The notes: a model not told the origin generated them from the sequence alone. DNA of 64,000 nt from Pseudoalteromonas piratica (GCF_000788395.1 NZ_CP009888.1:2686001-2750000), one strand, 5' to 3'. Shown: positions 18,231 to 27,787, numbered from the stretch's first letter. Translations and numbers: made by a program.

Positions 18231-18806
18231 TTATTTCCTAAAACCTTTTATCCAATTAAAGGTTCCTTCATTTGCGGCTATATAATCACCTACAATGTCT
18301 CTTTGAGTAGCGATACGATTTTCAACTTCTAAGTCAAAGAGCTTAACCAATGTATTTTCTTGTTCAGCTTTAATAGATTCATCATCTAAGGCGTTTTCTT
18401 CGTAATTTGATAAAACATATTCTCGTTCAATAATTTCGATACGTTCGCGCATTAAACGATTTCGACTCCACGCTCTTGTGAACCCTTTTAGTCGACTCCA
18501 AAAATAATTCACTAGAAACAAGCTCAAAGAAATAACCAAAAGGCAAGTAACTTCCAATCGAATATTCCAGTTTCCGATCAAATCATCTCCGAAAAGAAAT
18601 GGTGAATAAATAACGCATGAAGTAACTATAATTATAAAAAGTAAGATTAATGAGATAGTTTCATTCCACTTTCTCAAACGCTCAAATTTAGTTTCACGCT
18701 TTCTATATGTTGCAAGATAAAATTGAATTTCAGCAATTACATAATCATCCGTATTTCTCTCTTTTTTGTGACGATTATCAACAATACGATTATTAGAATC
18801 AGACAT
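18231..18806 (-). CDS. SLATT-type two-helix membrane protein (RdrD-like)
   Basis: The 191-residue product has two transmembrane helices (about 50-72 and 83-103) separated by a short loop, with cytoplasmic helical segments on both sides. This is the layout of SLATT domains, which are thought to form membrane effectors or pores in nucleotide-linked defence systems. It is the first gene of the operon, 2 bp before rdrA. Some RADAR loci are known to carry a SLATT gene as an accessory (RdrD). Assignment is by topology and context; a different two-helix family remains possible. Confidence 0.7.
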   Translation of the reverse strand: MSDSNNRIVDNRHKKERNTDDYVIAEIQFYLATYRKRETKFERLRKWNETISLILLFIIIVTSCVIYSPFLFGDDLIGNWNIRLEVTCLLVISLSLFLVNYFWSRLKGFTRAWSRNRLMRERIEIIEREYVLSNYEENALDDESIKAEQENTLVKLFDLEVENRIATQRDIVGDYIAANEGTFNWIKGFRK

Positions 18807-19156
18807 TTAAAATCTCATTTATGTACAAATTTGAATGGAGAAGCATTAGGGAAAATGGCAAGCAAAGAAACACTTTTGAATTAGATGGGTCATCATTCAT
18901 TGTTTAAAACAGTGTCTAAACTAAAACCGCTCCATGGTTACAATATACAAAAATGTAACAAAAACCCTTGATGAAAAACAAGTTTTTATTATCGTAACTT
19001 ACTAATTTATAAATATGTTTCTAAAACTGGCACTTGTTTTAAATACTTTTTCATTATAAAAATATTAATAATAAAGAATACTCATAAATTACATATTACT
19101 TTCTATAACAATCGTGGTTATGCTTTAACTAAGTTAAATAAAAAGGAAGAAACAAT
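18807..19156. other. Divergent promoter region between RADAR-like operon and RNA nuclease gene
   Basis: These 350 bp are strongly AT-rich and separate two divergent genes, so they should hold both promoters. No gene was seen. A 15-bp near-palindrome, ATTGTTTAAAACAGT (18899-18913, one mismatch), lies about 93 bp before the first RADAR gene and could be an operator, but this is weak. On the plus strand a good ribosome-binding site (AAGGAAG) precedes the nuclease gene. Confidence 0.5.
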
Positions 19157-20545
19157 ATGGATATTGAAATTCTTCATCACGGGGCGGTTAATGGTGTTAC
19201 CGGCTCATGCCACCAGCTAAAAATTGATGATGCTGCAAGTGTGATAATTGATTGTGGTTTGTTTCAGGAAGATGAGCAGCGAACTGGTGGCAATAATGCC
19301 CTTGCCATTGAGTTTAATATTGCAACTGTTACAGCGCTTATTGTTACCCATGTGCATATTGATCATGTTGGGCGCATCCCGTATTTACTTGCTGCGGGGT
19401 TTAAAGGGCCTATTTATTGCTCTAAGGCATCGGCGCAGTTGTTGCCATTAGTGATTGAAGATGCGCTTAAAATTGGTGTTACCCGTGATGAGTCACTTAT
19501 TAATACGTTCTTAAAACTACTTAAAAAGCAAATTATTGCCCTTGATTTTAATTGTTGGCAGCCAATTACTTTGGCAAGTAAAACATCTCTGGCAAAGCTG
19601 CGTTTACAGCGCGCTGGGCATATTTTAGGTAGCAGTTATGTTGAGGTTGAACTAACCCAAGGCAAGCATAATCATCGTGTGGTTTTTAGTGGCGATTTAG
19701 GTGCACCTTACACACCGCTACTACCCTCGCCCAAACCCCCTTATCGTGCCGACACCTTAGTAATCGAATCAACCTACGGCAATAAAATACACCAAGGGCG
19801 AAAAACCCGCGCCAAAGTACTTAAACAGGTGATTGAAAAAGCGGTTGCCGACAATGGCGTGGTGATTATTCCAGCGTTTAGTATTGGCCGCACGCAAGAA
19901 CTGTTATACGAACTAGAACAATTTATTTATCAAGAACGCAAGCACAACTCTGTTTGGCAATCGCTTAATGTGATTGTAGATTCGCCCATGGCGGCTAACT
20001 TTACTGCCCATTATTTGCAGTTTAAAGCTTTGTGGGATGATGAAGCCAAGCGCAAACTTAACGCCCATCGGCATCCGCTCGATTTCTCTCAGCTGATTAC
20101 TGTCGATAGCCATAAAGAGCACCTCGCCATGGTCAGTGCCCTTGCCAATCATAAACAACCTGCCATTGTAATTGCCGCCAGCGGCATGTGCAGTGGTGGC
20201 CGCATTGTGAATTATTTAACCACGTTTTTACCCAACAAAACTGCCGATATTATATTTGTTGGCTACCAAGCCAGCGGCACGCCGGGGCGCGATATTCAAC
20301 AATATGGCCCAAACAATGGCTATGTAATACTTAACCACGAAAAGGTCACGATTAACGCTGGCGTGCACACCATTAGTGGCTATTCAGCCCATGCCGACAA
20401 AAACGATTTACTCAATTTTGTAAAACGCATTAAGCGTAAGCCGCACACAATTAAAATTGTCCATGGCGATAACAGTGCCAAAAATGCTTTAAAACAAGCC
20501 TTTTTAGAACTATTACCCTCATGTAATGTTGTGATTGCCGAGTAA
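19157..20545 (+). CDS. Beta-CASP metallo-beta-lactamase RNA nuclease
   Basis: The 462-residue product has the metallo-beta-lactamase motif HVHIDH near residue 66, later His and Asp ligands (AGHILGSS, SGDLG), and the beta-CASP motifs ESTYG, SGMCSGGRI and SGYSAHADK. This set is typical of the CPSF-73-like family of RNA exo/endonucleases found in bacteria and archaea. It is transcribed alone, divergently from the RADAR-like operon, with AAGGAAG as ribosome-binding site. Whether it takes part in defence is unknown; related genes are common outside defence islands, so general RNA processing is the default reading. Confidence 0.88.
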   Translation: MDIEILHHGAVNGVTGSCHQLKIDDAASVIIDCGLFQEDEQRTGGNNALAIEFNIATVTALIVTHVHIDHVGRIPYLLAAGFKGPIYCSKASAQLLPLVIEDALKIGVTRDESLINTFLKLLKKQIIALDFNCWQPITLASKTSLAKLRLQRAGHILGSSYVEVELTQGKHNHRVVFSGDLGAPYTPLLPSPKPPYRADTLVIESTYGNKIHQGRKTRAKVLKQVIEKAVADNGVVIIPAFSIGRTQELLYELEQFIYQERKHNSVWQSLNVIVDSPMAANFTAHYLQFKALWDDEAKRKLNAHRHPLDFSQLITVDSHKEHLAMVSALANHKQPAIVIAASGMCSGGRIVNYLTTFLPNKTADIIFVGYQASGTPGRDIQQYGPNNGYVILNHEKVTINAGVHTISGYSAHADKNDLLNFVKRIKRKPHTIKIVHGDNSAKNALKQAFLELLPSCNVVIAE

Positions 20546-20561
20546 ATATAACCCTTGTTAC

Positions 20562-21467
20562 TTAATGCTTGTTCTCGGCCAATATGGTTTCGATATAATC
20601 GGTTAGCTCGCCTTTAAAATCAGCGCGTTGAATGGCGTATTCTATATTAGCTTTAATAAAGCCCAGTTTATTGCCGCAATCGTGGGTTTTGCCCACCAGC
20701 TGGTACGCCTCTAACCCTGTTTGGTCTAATAACGTATAAAGTGCATCGGTTAGCTGTATTTCATCGCCAGCACCCGGTGGGGTTTTGGCTAAAATTGGCC
20801 AAATACTTTCAGAAAGTACATAACGGCCTGTAATGGCAAGGTTTGAAGGGGCTTCTTCGCGTGGTGGTTTTTCTACCATGCCAATAATTTTAGCGGTTTC
20901 GCCTGCACACAGGGTTTGGTTGTCTAAATCAACCACACCGTAACTATGCACCTGTGCCATATCTACCGGGTTTACCATTATTTGGTTAACGCCTGTTTCG
21001 TTATAATTACTGACCATTTTTGCGAGGTTTTCTACGCCTAAGTCTGAGTGGTATTTATCAATAATGACATCGGGCAAAATGACTGCAAATGGCTCTTCGC
21101 CAATTACCGAACGCGCACATAAAATGGCATGACCTAGCCCTTTTGCCTCGGCTTGGCGCACCGAAATCATGGTAATGCCTTTAGGGTTAATGCTTTTAAC
21201 TTCTTGCAGTAGCGAGCGTTTAACGCGCGATTCTAGCTGCGCCTCTAACTCAAAACTGGTATCAAAATGGTTTTCGATGGAGTTTTTACTGGCGTGGGTG
21301 ACTAACACAATTTCTTTAATGCCCGCAGCGGCTGCTTCTTCTACCACATATTGAATAAGTGGTTTATCTACCAGTGTTAGCATTTCTTTTGGAATGGCTT
21401 TGGTTGCTGGCAGCATACGTGTGCCAAGGCCAGCAACGGGGATCACCGCTTTGGTTACTTTTTTCAT
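20562..21467 (-). CDS. galU: UTP-glucose-1-phosphate uridylyltransferase
   Basis: GalU makes UDP-glucose from glucose-1-phosphate and UTP. The 301-residue product starts with the nucleotidyltransferase signature [19 protein letters not shown] and carries VEKP and DCGNKLG segments typical of GalU. Length matches the family. It is the last gene of the glucosylglycerate operon, 2 bp after the phosphorylase gene. There it could convert the glucose-1-phosphate released by the phosphorylase back into the sugar donor of the synthase. A chromosomal second GalU may exist elsewhere. Confidence 0.93.
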   Translation of the reverse strand: MKKVTKAVIPVAGLGTRMLPATKAIPKEMLTLVDKPLIQYVVEEAAAAGIKEIVLVTHASKNSIENHFDTSFELEAQLESRVKRSLLQEVKSINPKGITMISVRQAEAKGLGHAILCARSVIGEEPFAVILPDVIIDKYHSDLGVENLAKMVSNYNETGVNQIMVNPVDMAQVHSYGVVDLDNQTLCAGETAKIIGMVEKPPREEAPSNLAITGRYVLSESIWPILAKTPPGAGDEIQLTDALYTLLDQTGLEAYQLVGKTHDCGNKLGFIKANIEYAIQRADFKGELTDYIETILAENKH

Positions 21468-21469
21468 TA

Positions 21470-23218
21470 TTATTCTCCCGTGTTTTTATTGGTCAGCCAA
21501 ATAGTTTGATATGGCAACAGCGCAAACTCGCTGTTTAAATCGGTAATGTGTTGGCCTGTAATTAAGTCGTGCCACTGTTCGGTTTCAATTAAGTTAAGCT
21601 CGTTTAAACGCAGTGAAAGTGGTTTGTTTGTAATATTCGCCACACAAAAAATACTTTGACTGCGATTCATGCATTGTCGCCATACACCAAACAGTTCTGG
21701 CCCGAGTTGCAACACAAATTGGGTGGCATTGGGGTGAAAAGCATTTTGCTGCTTTCTAATAGCTATTAATTTTTTTAAGCCTGCAAGCACCTTACTGTGA
21801 TGACTATAAGGATTGGCAAGTTGCTCATTTAACAATTCGCTTTGCCAGCGGTGGCGGTTAATTGCACGGTTATGATGGGTGTTATTGTATTTCTCATAGT
21901 CGTTTTCGGTGCCAAGCAAACTATGAATATAAATACCGGGAATGCCTTCTAAGCTCATCATAATGCTGTGCGCGCAAATAAAGCGCTGGTACTGATGTTT
22001 ATCTGGGCCATCAAGCGTACCTTTCAGCGCATCATACAAGGCAATGTTCATTTCGTAGGGTTTTTGGCTGCCATCTTCCCCAGTTCGCCACGAAATAAGC
22101 CCACCAAAACTTTGCATGGTGTTAACCATGGTTCCAATTTCGCTTTCGCTCAGTAAACCTTCGGCTGGCCTTAAGCCAATGCCATCGTGCGATGCAATAA
22201 AGTTAAAATAACAGGTACCATTTTGCGCAGGTGGCATGCGCATTAACCAGTGTTTTAGCGCCTGGCAATCGCCTGAAATCAAGCTGTAAATAAGCAATGG
22301 CGGCAATGAAAAGTTATAAATAGCATGGGCTTCGTTGGCATTGCCAAAATACGCTAGGTTTTGAATATTCGGTATGTTGGTTTCGGTAATTATTATGGCG
22401 TTTTCATTGGCGCATTCAATCAGCGTGCGTAATAGCCTTACAACCTCATGCGTTTGCGGCAAGTTAATGCAACTTGTGCCTATTTCTTTCCATAAAAAGG
22501 CAATGGCATCTAAGCGAAATATCAACACGCCTGCATCTAGGTATTGCTTAATAATACCCACAAAGGCAATAAGCACCTCTGGGTTTGAAAAGTCTAAATC
22601 GACTTGATCATGACTAAAGGTACACCACACAAACTGCTCACCTTGTTTGGTGGTTACTGGTTTTAATAAAGGTGATGTGCGCGGCCTAACCACTTTATCA
22701 AGCGGATCGTTTGGCGATGCGGTAAAAAAGTAATTGTGGCCTGTGCCCTCGCCTTTTATAAAGTTTTCAAACCAAATGGAACGCGCTGAGCAGTGGTTAA
22801 TCACTAAATCAGCCATTAACTTGTAGCGCTCACTTATGGCGCTAATGTCTTGCCAATCACCCAGTGATTCATTCACGCTTGAATAATCCAGCACTGAAAA
22901 ACCATCGTCTGAGCTGTACGGGAAAAACGGCAAAATATGTACGCCGCTTAATTCATTACTTAAATGGCTATCAATAAACTGTTTTAGGGTTACCAACGGC
23001 TTTTCACTCTCGTTTACTATGCTGTCACCATAGGTGATCATCACAATATCCGATTCATTCCAGCGATTTAAAAAAGGCGTTGGCCCTTGTGCATCATCGC
23101 TTAGCGCCATTTGGGTTATTAGCTTATCGGCAATGGCATCCACTGAGTCATTTAGTGTGACCCCTTCATAAATAACTTGCAGTTGCTTAAGCAGTTTTTC
23201 TTTTAATGGATAAGTCAT
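21470..23218 (-). CDS. GH13_18 phosphorylase, probably glucosylglycerate phosphorylase
   Basis: The 582-residue product belongs to the sucrose phosphorylase subfamily of GH13: [16 protein letters not shown] near residue 95, the nucleophile strand [12 protein letters not shown], the acid/base strand ITETNIP and a late SHDGIG segment. Members act on sucrose, glucosylglycerol or glucosylglycerate. The neighbours make glucosyl-3-phosphoglycerate and phosphorylate glycerate, so 2-O-glucosylglycerate is the best guess (as for E. coli YcjM). The reaction would give glucose-1-phosphate and D-glycerate. It abuts the synthase gene (stop and start share a base) and precedes galU. Confidence 0.8.
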   Translation of the reverse strand: MTYPLKEKLLKQLQVIYEGVTLNDSVDAIADKLITQMALSDDAQGPTPFLNRWNESDIVMITYGDSIVNESEKPLVTLKQFIDSHLSNELSGVHILPFFPYSSDDGFSVLDYSSVNESLGDWQDISAISERYKLMADLVINHCSARSIWFENFIKGEGTGHNYFFTASPNDPLDKVVRPRTSPLLKPVTTKQGEQFVWCTFSHDQVDLDFSNPEVLIAFVGIIKQYLDAGVLIFRLDAIAFLWKEIGTSCINLPQTHEVVRLLRTLIECANENAIIITETNIPNIQNLAYFGNANEAHAIYNFSLPPLLIYSLISGDCQALKHWLMRMPPAQNGTCYFNFIASHDGIGLRPAEGLLSESEIGTMVNTMQSFGGLISWRTGEDGSQKPYEMNIALYDALKGTLDGPDKHQYQRFICAHSIMMSLEGIPGIYIHSLLGTENDYEKYNNTHHNRAINRHRWQSELLNEQLANPYSHHSKVLAGLKKLIAIRKQQNAFHPNATQFVLQLGPELFGVWRQCMNRSQSIFCVANITNKPLSLRLNELNLIETEQWHDLITGQHITDLNSEFALLPYQTIWLTNKNTGE

Positions 23219-24462
23219 CAGCTTACCTTTTTGCGCAGTTTTGCTGAAAATTCGAGGTAGTCTTCTTCTACCGCTTCTTCTAAGCGCGAAAGCACATCGG
23301 GCATGGCGCTAATTACACGGTTCCACGATGGAATGAACGGTGTTTCCATTGGTTTTTCTAAAAACGACTGCCCTGCCGCCATAATGTTTTTAGCAAACAT
23401 TTCGACTGATTTTTCTTCGGTGTGAATATCCACTTTAAGGCCATTAATAATCGCATCGTTTTTGTACGTTTCGATGTAATCGAGCGCAATGCGGTAATAG
23501 GTGGCCTTTATGGTGCGCATGGTTTCGGTGTTTAAGGTGTAACCTTGGGTGGCGAGTTTTCTAAAAAACGCTTTGGTTATGTCTATCGACATTTTAGACA
23601 AACCACCTTCGCTATTATGAAGCGATAAGTCTTGATGCTTGTGGTCATAAACGTTGGCAATATCCACTTGGCATAAACGGTTGGCGGCATAGTTGCGTTG
23701 CATTTCAGACAGTACGCCAATCTCTAACCCCCAATCGCTGGGAATGCGAATATCGTTTAGCACGTCGCGCCTAAACGAAAATTCACCCGACAGCGAATAA
23801 CGGTAGCTATCCATATAATCTAGGTAGTCGTTATGACCCATCACGCGTTTAAGGGCTTTTAACAGTGGTGTTACAAGCAAACGTGCCACGCGGCCATTGA
23901 GTTTGCCATCGGAATAGCGGGCGTAATAACCTTTACAAAATTCGTAGTTAAACTGCGGATGCGCTACGGGGTAAATTAAGCGGGCGAGTAAGCTGCGGTC
24001 GTAGGTTAAAATATCGCAATCGTGCAGCGCGATAGACTCTGCCTCTTTAGTGGCTAGCGCATACCCCATGCAATACCACACATTGCGACCTTTACCCATT
24101 TCGGTGGGTGCTACACCAAGCGCTTGTAATTCAGCGTCGAGCTGTTTTAATCGTGGGCCATCATTCCATAAAATTTGATGCGGCTGGCCTAAATATTTAA
24201 AGAACTCAATGGCTTTACAAAACTCATCTTCAGTTGCTCTGTCTAGGCCAATAATCACTTGCGATAAGTATGGCACCTCGCTGATATGCTCAACAATTTT
24301 AGGCAGCGCTTCGCCTTCAAGCTCGCTGTAAAGCGACGGTAAAATTAGCCCCATTGGCCGTGTTTTAGAAAACTCAATAAGCTCGTTTTCTAACTCTTCC
24401 ACACCTCGATTAGTTAAGTTATGTAGAGTGGTTACAATGCCGTTTTGGTAAAAATCAGCCAT
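23218..24462 (-). CDS. gpgS: Glucosyl-3-phosphoglycerate synthase-like GT81 glycosyltransferase
   Basis: The 414-residue product resembles GpgS/MpgS-type retaining glycosyltransferases: a GT-A fold with LPSLYSE near residue 43, a DCD metal-binding motif in ALHDCDILTYD, and the GEFSFRRDVL acceptor region. It would transfer glucose from a nucleotide sugar to 3-phosphoglycerate. It overlaps the kinase-phosphatase gene upstream by 8 bp and touches the phosphorylase gene downstream. The donor could be UDP- or ADP-glucose; galU in the operon favours UDP-glucose. A mannosyl donor cannot be excluded from sequence. Confidence 0.82.
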   Translation of the reverse strand: MADFYQNGIVTTLHNLTNRGVEELENELIEFSKTRPMGLILPSLYSELEGEALPKIVEHISEVPYLSQVIIGLDRATEDEFCKAIEFFKYLGQPHQILWNDGPRLKQLDAELQALGVAPTEMGKGRNVWYCMGYALATKEAESIALHDCDILTYDRSLLARLIYPVAHPQFNYEFCKGYYARYSDGKLNGRVARLLVTPLLKALKRVMGHNDYLDYMDSYRYSLSGEFSFRRDVLNDIRIPSDWGLEIGVLSEMQRNYAANRLCQVDIANVYDHKHQDLSLHNSEGGLSKMSIDITKAFFRKLATQGYTLNTETMRTIKATYYRIALDYIETYKNDAIINGLKVDIHTEEKSVEMFAKNIMAAGQSFLEKPMETPFIPSWNRVISAMPDVLSRLEEAVEEDYLEFSAKLRKKVS

Positions 24463-26263
24463 AGTGTTTCTCCTTTAGAGGGTGGTTAATAATCGATTTG
24501 ATACGCTCAATATGATGGTTATCAAGCTCACTGATTAGTTGCATCATCACTTCGTGCCAGCCTGTAGGCCCAGGCATGGTTGAACGCATAACGCCTTTTT
24601 CGCGCTCTAAATCAATAAATGGATGGGTCATGGATTTAATTTGAACGGCAATATCGGCTTGCTCAAGCATGGCGCTGTCGTTTTCACTGTCGCCCAATGC
24701 CACACTCAGCCAATCACCCGGCAGTTCGTGTTGTATTAAGTTAAATAACCAGTTAAGTGCTACACCTTTATTTTCTTCGCCACACACATGTAAAAAGCGC
24801 CCGCCTTCAATAATGGTTGCGCCGTTTTCGCGCATGCGTTTTATAAATGCCTTTTTCTGGCAAGCATCGCCTAACCATTGCAGCGGCTCTGAGTAATGAC
24901 GGAGTTTGGCTTTTTCTGCGTCTTTTTCACTTAAGCCTGTAAGTATCGCAAGCTCGCTATTTGTCATTTGGGCAAAGCCCTGATAAAGGTGTGCAAAATC
25001 ACTGGCGTGCTGTTTTAACTGACTTAACCAAAAGCTGCGGGGCTGACCAAATTCTTTAATGTAGAATTCGCCAAATTCAATCAAGCCTGTTGGCTCAATT
25101 AAATTAGCTTTTAGCCATTTTTTGGGTAGAAACACGGCGGCACCATTTTCCACAATAAACGGCGTGCCAAGTCCTAGCTGAGCGCGAATTGCGATAATTT
25201 CTTTATAGGTTTTGCTGGTGCAAGGGATAATAGGAAAGTCCAATTCGTGGCATAAAAACACGCTAACTTTTGCAGGCTGAAACTCATAGCTGTAATGATC
25301 AAGCAAGGTGCCGTCAAGATCGGTAAATACTGCGAGTTTTTCAGGAAAACAGAGCTGTTTAAAACGCCCTGTTACCTCAACTATTTTGCGTGTTTCATTA
25401 AGGTGCAAGGTGATGTCGGTGGTTTGGCTAAACTCAGCTAATCCAACACGGGTGAGTCTTTCAAAAAACAGCACAAAGCGCTCTATTTGTTGCTCACTCA
25501 TAATTTTATTGGCTGGCAGTTTATCTTGTTGCAAACGCAGTTTGGCCTCTTGCTCTTTGCGCCACTGTGCCACTACATCAAAACTCGATGCTTTTAGCAT
25601 AATCCAGCGGTCTACCCGCTTAAACACATTTTGGTAAGTGCCGTTAAGTTGATTATTAACATATTCTCGCCATGTACCGTTTTGGTCTTCTATTGCTTCA
25701 AGCGCATTTATCGGTGCTTTTAAAGCATCTTGTGGTTCTGCGTTAAGCCCTACGCACCACCCCTCTAAAATAATCACATCGGGGGCTGAACTCACTTTGG
25801 TCCATTTATCTGATGGGAATGGATTGTCAGTGGCTTTATTAAATCGGCGAATAAACAAAGGTCGCTTTAGCGTTTTTCGCGTAAGCTCTGCTAAGTCGTG
25901 CTCTAACTGCGTGATTTTGTGAGTACCCGGTACACCACGAGTATTCAAAAGTGGATGAACTTTTTCTGCAAGTGCCTCTCGCTCAGTGGCTGATAGGTAA
26001 TAATCATCGAGTGAAATCGACACCACATTTAAGCCAAAATACATGCGTAAATATTGGTTTAAAAAGTCTGTAAGTGTGCTTTTGCCTGAACCTTGGCAGC
26101 CGTTTATGCCAATCACTAATGGCTGCTTTGTTCTATTTTGGTGCAGTGCAATTTGCTCTGCGATGGGTGCATACCAAGTTTTTATTGTTTTTTTAACTTC
26201 CTGAGAAAGCGAATGTTTTTCTATAAAATGAGAGAGAAACTTGGCAGATAGCGCTTGCACCAT
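24455..26263 (-). CDS. Fusion of glycerate kinase-like P-loop domain and HAD glycosyl-3-phosphoglycerate phosphatase
   Basis: This 602-residue protein joins two enzymes. Residues 1-300 form a P-loop kinase with Walker A GCQGSGKS (55-62), like plant-type D-glycerate 3-kinase, followed by SLDDYYL and RRFNKATDNPF motifs. Residues 310-600 form a HAD phosphatase with DLDGT (Asp315, Asp317), a VENGAA motif and a GDSENDSAML motif, as in mannosyl/glucosyl-3-phosphoglycerate phosphatase. So the same polypeptide could phosphorylate glycerate and dephosphorylate glucosyl-3-phosphoglycerate. It is the first gene of the operon; the ATG at 26263 follows AAGGATG. The double activity is inference from the domains. 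Confidence 0.82.
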   Translation of the reverse strand: MVQALSAKFLSHFIEKHSLSQEVKKTIKTWYAPIAEQIALHQNRTKQPLVIGINGCQGSGKSTLTDFLNQYLRMYFGLNVVSISLDDYYLSATEREALAEKVHPLLNTRGVPGTHKITQLEHDLAELTRKTLKRPLFIRRFNKATDNPFPSDKWTKVSSAPDVIILEGWCVGLNAEPQDALKAPINALEAIEDQNGTWREYVNNQLNGTYQNVFKRVDRWIMLKASSFDVVAQWRKEQEAKLRLQQDKLPANKIMSEQQIERFVLFFERLTRVGLAEFSQTTDITLHLNETRKIVEVTGRFKQLCFPEKLAVFTDLDGTLLDHYSYEFQPAKVSVFLCHELDFPIIPCTSKTYKEIIAIRAQLGLGTPFIVENGAAVFLPKKWLKANLIEPTGLIEFGEFYIKEFGQPRSFWLSQLKQHASDFAHLYQGFAQMTNSELAILTGLSEKDAEKAKLRHYSEPLQWLGDACQKKAFIKRMRENGATIIEGGRFLHVCGEENKGVALNWLFNLIQHELPGDWLSVALGDSENDSAMLEQADIAVQIKSMTHPFIDLEREKGVMRSTMPGPTGWHEVMMQLISELDNHHIERIKSIINHPLKEKHYG

Positions 26264-26275
26264 AATAATGCATCC

Positions 26276-26289
26276 TTAAAACGTTTTAA
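26276..26289. promoter_or_regulatory. Perfect palindrome, candidate LacI-family operator
   Basis: TTAAAACGTTTTAA is a 14-bp perfect palindrome with a central CG, the form typical of LacI-family binding sites. It overlaps the region just upstream of the ribosome-binding site of the glucosylglycerate operon. A regulator gene is not nearby. Chance palindromes are not rare in AT-rich DNA, so this is tentative. Confidence 0.4.
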
Positions 26290-26546
26290 TAAACTATCTA
26301 TTAATAACTCAAGGAATGTGCCAAAGCATACCAACTAGCAATGTGACTTGCATAATATAAAGGTTTTCGTAATTTAAATTGCGAACTATTGAAGCGTCGT
26401 TTTTATAGCGTTATTTTTGCTGTTTATACGTTCCATAACCCAAACAACGTATTAAAAAGTAAGCTATTTAGTTAAGATTTAAATCACTTAATACTTGGTA
26501 TTTAATGTAAAAATAAAATTCAGATAATAAAAACAATAGGCTGAAA

Positions 26547-27716
26547 ATGAAAAATGTAATCGTTGCTGGCGTCGGTATGACACAGTTTTGCAAACCTGGC
26601 CAACAAGAGCCATACCGTGTAATGGCTGCAAACGCTATTAGATTGGCACTTGCTGACGCTGGGATTAATGTAAGCCACATCGAACAAGGCTATGCAGCTT
26701 ATATTTATGGCGATAGTACCTGTGGGCAACATGCATTTTATGATGTTGCACAAACTGGTATTCCCATCATTAATCTTAATAATAATTGCTCAAGTGGCTC
26801 AACAGCCCTCTATACTGCACGGCAAGCAATATTGTCTGGTGAAGTTGAGTGTGTTGTGGCTTTTGGCTTTGAGGAAATGCAACCTGGCGCGTTAGGATCA
26901 CATTGGTCTGACAGAGAGAACCCGTTTGATAGAGCCAATGCAGTGTATGATAAATTTGGTATTCCAAATGCACCGATTGCGCTACGTGCATTTGGTGCAG
27001 CCGGAAAACATTATATGGAAAAATATAATGTAACCAGCGAGCTTTATGCAAAAGTGGCCGTAAAATCACGAAGTCATGCCATTCATAACCCTTATTCGTT
27101 ATTTTCAACGCCACTTACCGTAGAAAGTGTACTTAATGACAAAATTATTTTTGATGACTATATGACACGCACTATGGCGTGTCCGCCTACCTGTGGGGCT
27201 GCTGCTGTCATTCTGTGTAGTGAGGCATTCGCTAAAAAACATGCGATTAAATATGGGGTGAAAATTATTGGTCAAGCAATGGCAACCGACACCCAAGAGT
27301 CATGGCAAGATCCAATTCTCTCTGTTGGCGCGGATATGACTAAACGCGCCGCCGAAAAAGCGTTTAACCTCGCAGGTGTTTCTCCTCAAGATGTTGATGT
27401 AATTGAATTACATGATTGCTTTACCACCAATGAAGTAATTAATTATGAAGCACTTGGATTATGTGAAGAAGGCGAAGCAATAAAGCTTATTTCAGACGGT
27501 GATAATACTTACGGCGGTAAGTTTGTGATTGGCCCCTCCGGAGGTTTGATGTCAAAAGGTCACCCTATTGGTGCAACGGGTATCGCACAATGTGTTGAAT
27601 TAAGCTGGCATTTACGAGGCCAAGCAGGAAAAAGACAAGTTGAGGGCGCAAGATTAGCATTACAGCATAATGTGGGCTTGGGTGGCGCTGTGGTAGTTAC
27701 TCTTTACCAAAAGTAG
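26547..27716 (+). CDS. SCP-x-like thiolase family protein
   Basis: The 389-residue product has a thiolase fold: NNNCSSGSTAL holds the acyl-accepting cysteine (about Cys84), HDCFTTNE the second region, and GGLMSKGHPIGATG the conserved His near the C-terminus. The missing C-terminal CxG cysteine motif and the overall pattern point to the sterol-carrier-protein-x/lipid-transfer thiolase group, not to FadA or AtoB. It stands alone, divergent from the glucosylglycerate operon. No DUF35-type OB-fold partner or other fatty-acid gene is adjacent, so the substrate is unknown. Confidence 0.85.
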   Translation: MKNVIVAGVGMTQFCKPGQQEPYRVMAANAIRLALADAGINVSHIEQGYAAYIYGDSTCGQHAFYDVAQTGIPIINLNNNCSSGSTALYTARQAILSGEVECVVAFGFEEMQPGALGSHWSDRENPFDRANAVYDKFGIPNAPIALRAFGAAGKHYMEKYNVTSELYAKVAVKSRSHAIHNPYSLFSTPLTVESVLNDKIIFDDYMTRTMACPPTCGAAAVILCSEAFAKKHAIKYGVKIIGQAMATDTQESWQDPILSVGADMTKRAAEKAFNLAGVSPQDVDVIELHDCFTTNEVINYEALGLCEEGEAIKLISDGDNTYGGKFVIGPSGGLMSKGHPIGATGIAQCVELSWHLRGQAGKRQVEGARLALQHNVGLGGAVVVTLYQK

Positions 27717-27735
27717 TTTTGAATTCTGATAAATA

Positions 27736-27764
27736 TAAAAATAGCGCCAAAAGGCGCTATTTTT
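27736..27764. terminator. Bidirectional terminator between thiolase gene and ybaB
   Basis: ATAGCGCC pairs with GGCGCTAT around AAAA (27741-27760). A5 precedes and T5 follows, so it serves the convergent genes on both strands. Confidence 0.9.
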
Positions 27765-27787
27765 ATAAACATTAAATGCTTTCTAAA

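Noticed and set aside
18899..18913. Operator ATTGTTTAAAACAGT before the RADAR-like operon
   Set aside because: It is a near-palindrome with one mismatch in very AT-rich DNA, with no second copy noticed. It is mentioned only within the intergenic entry.
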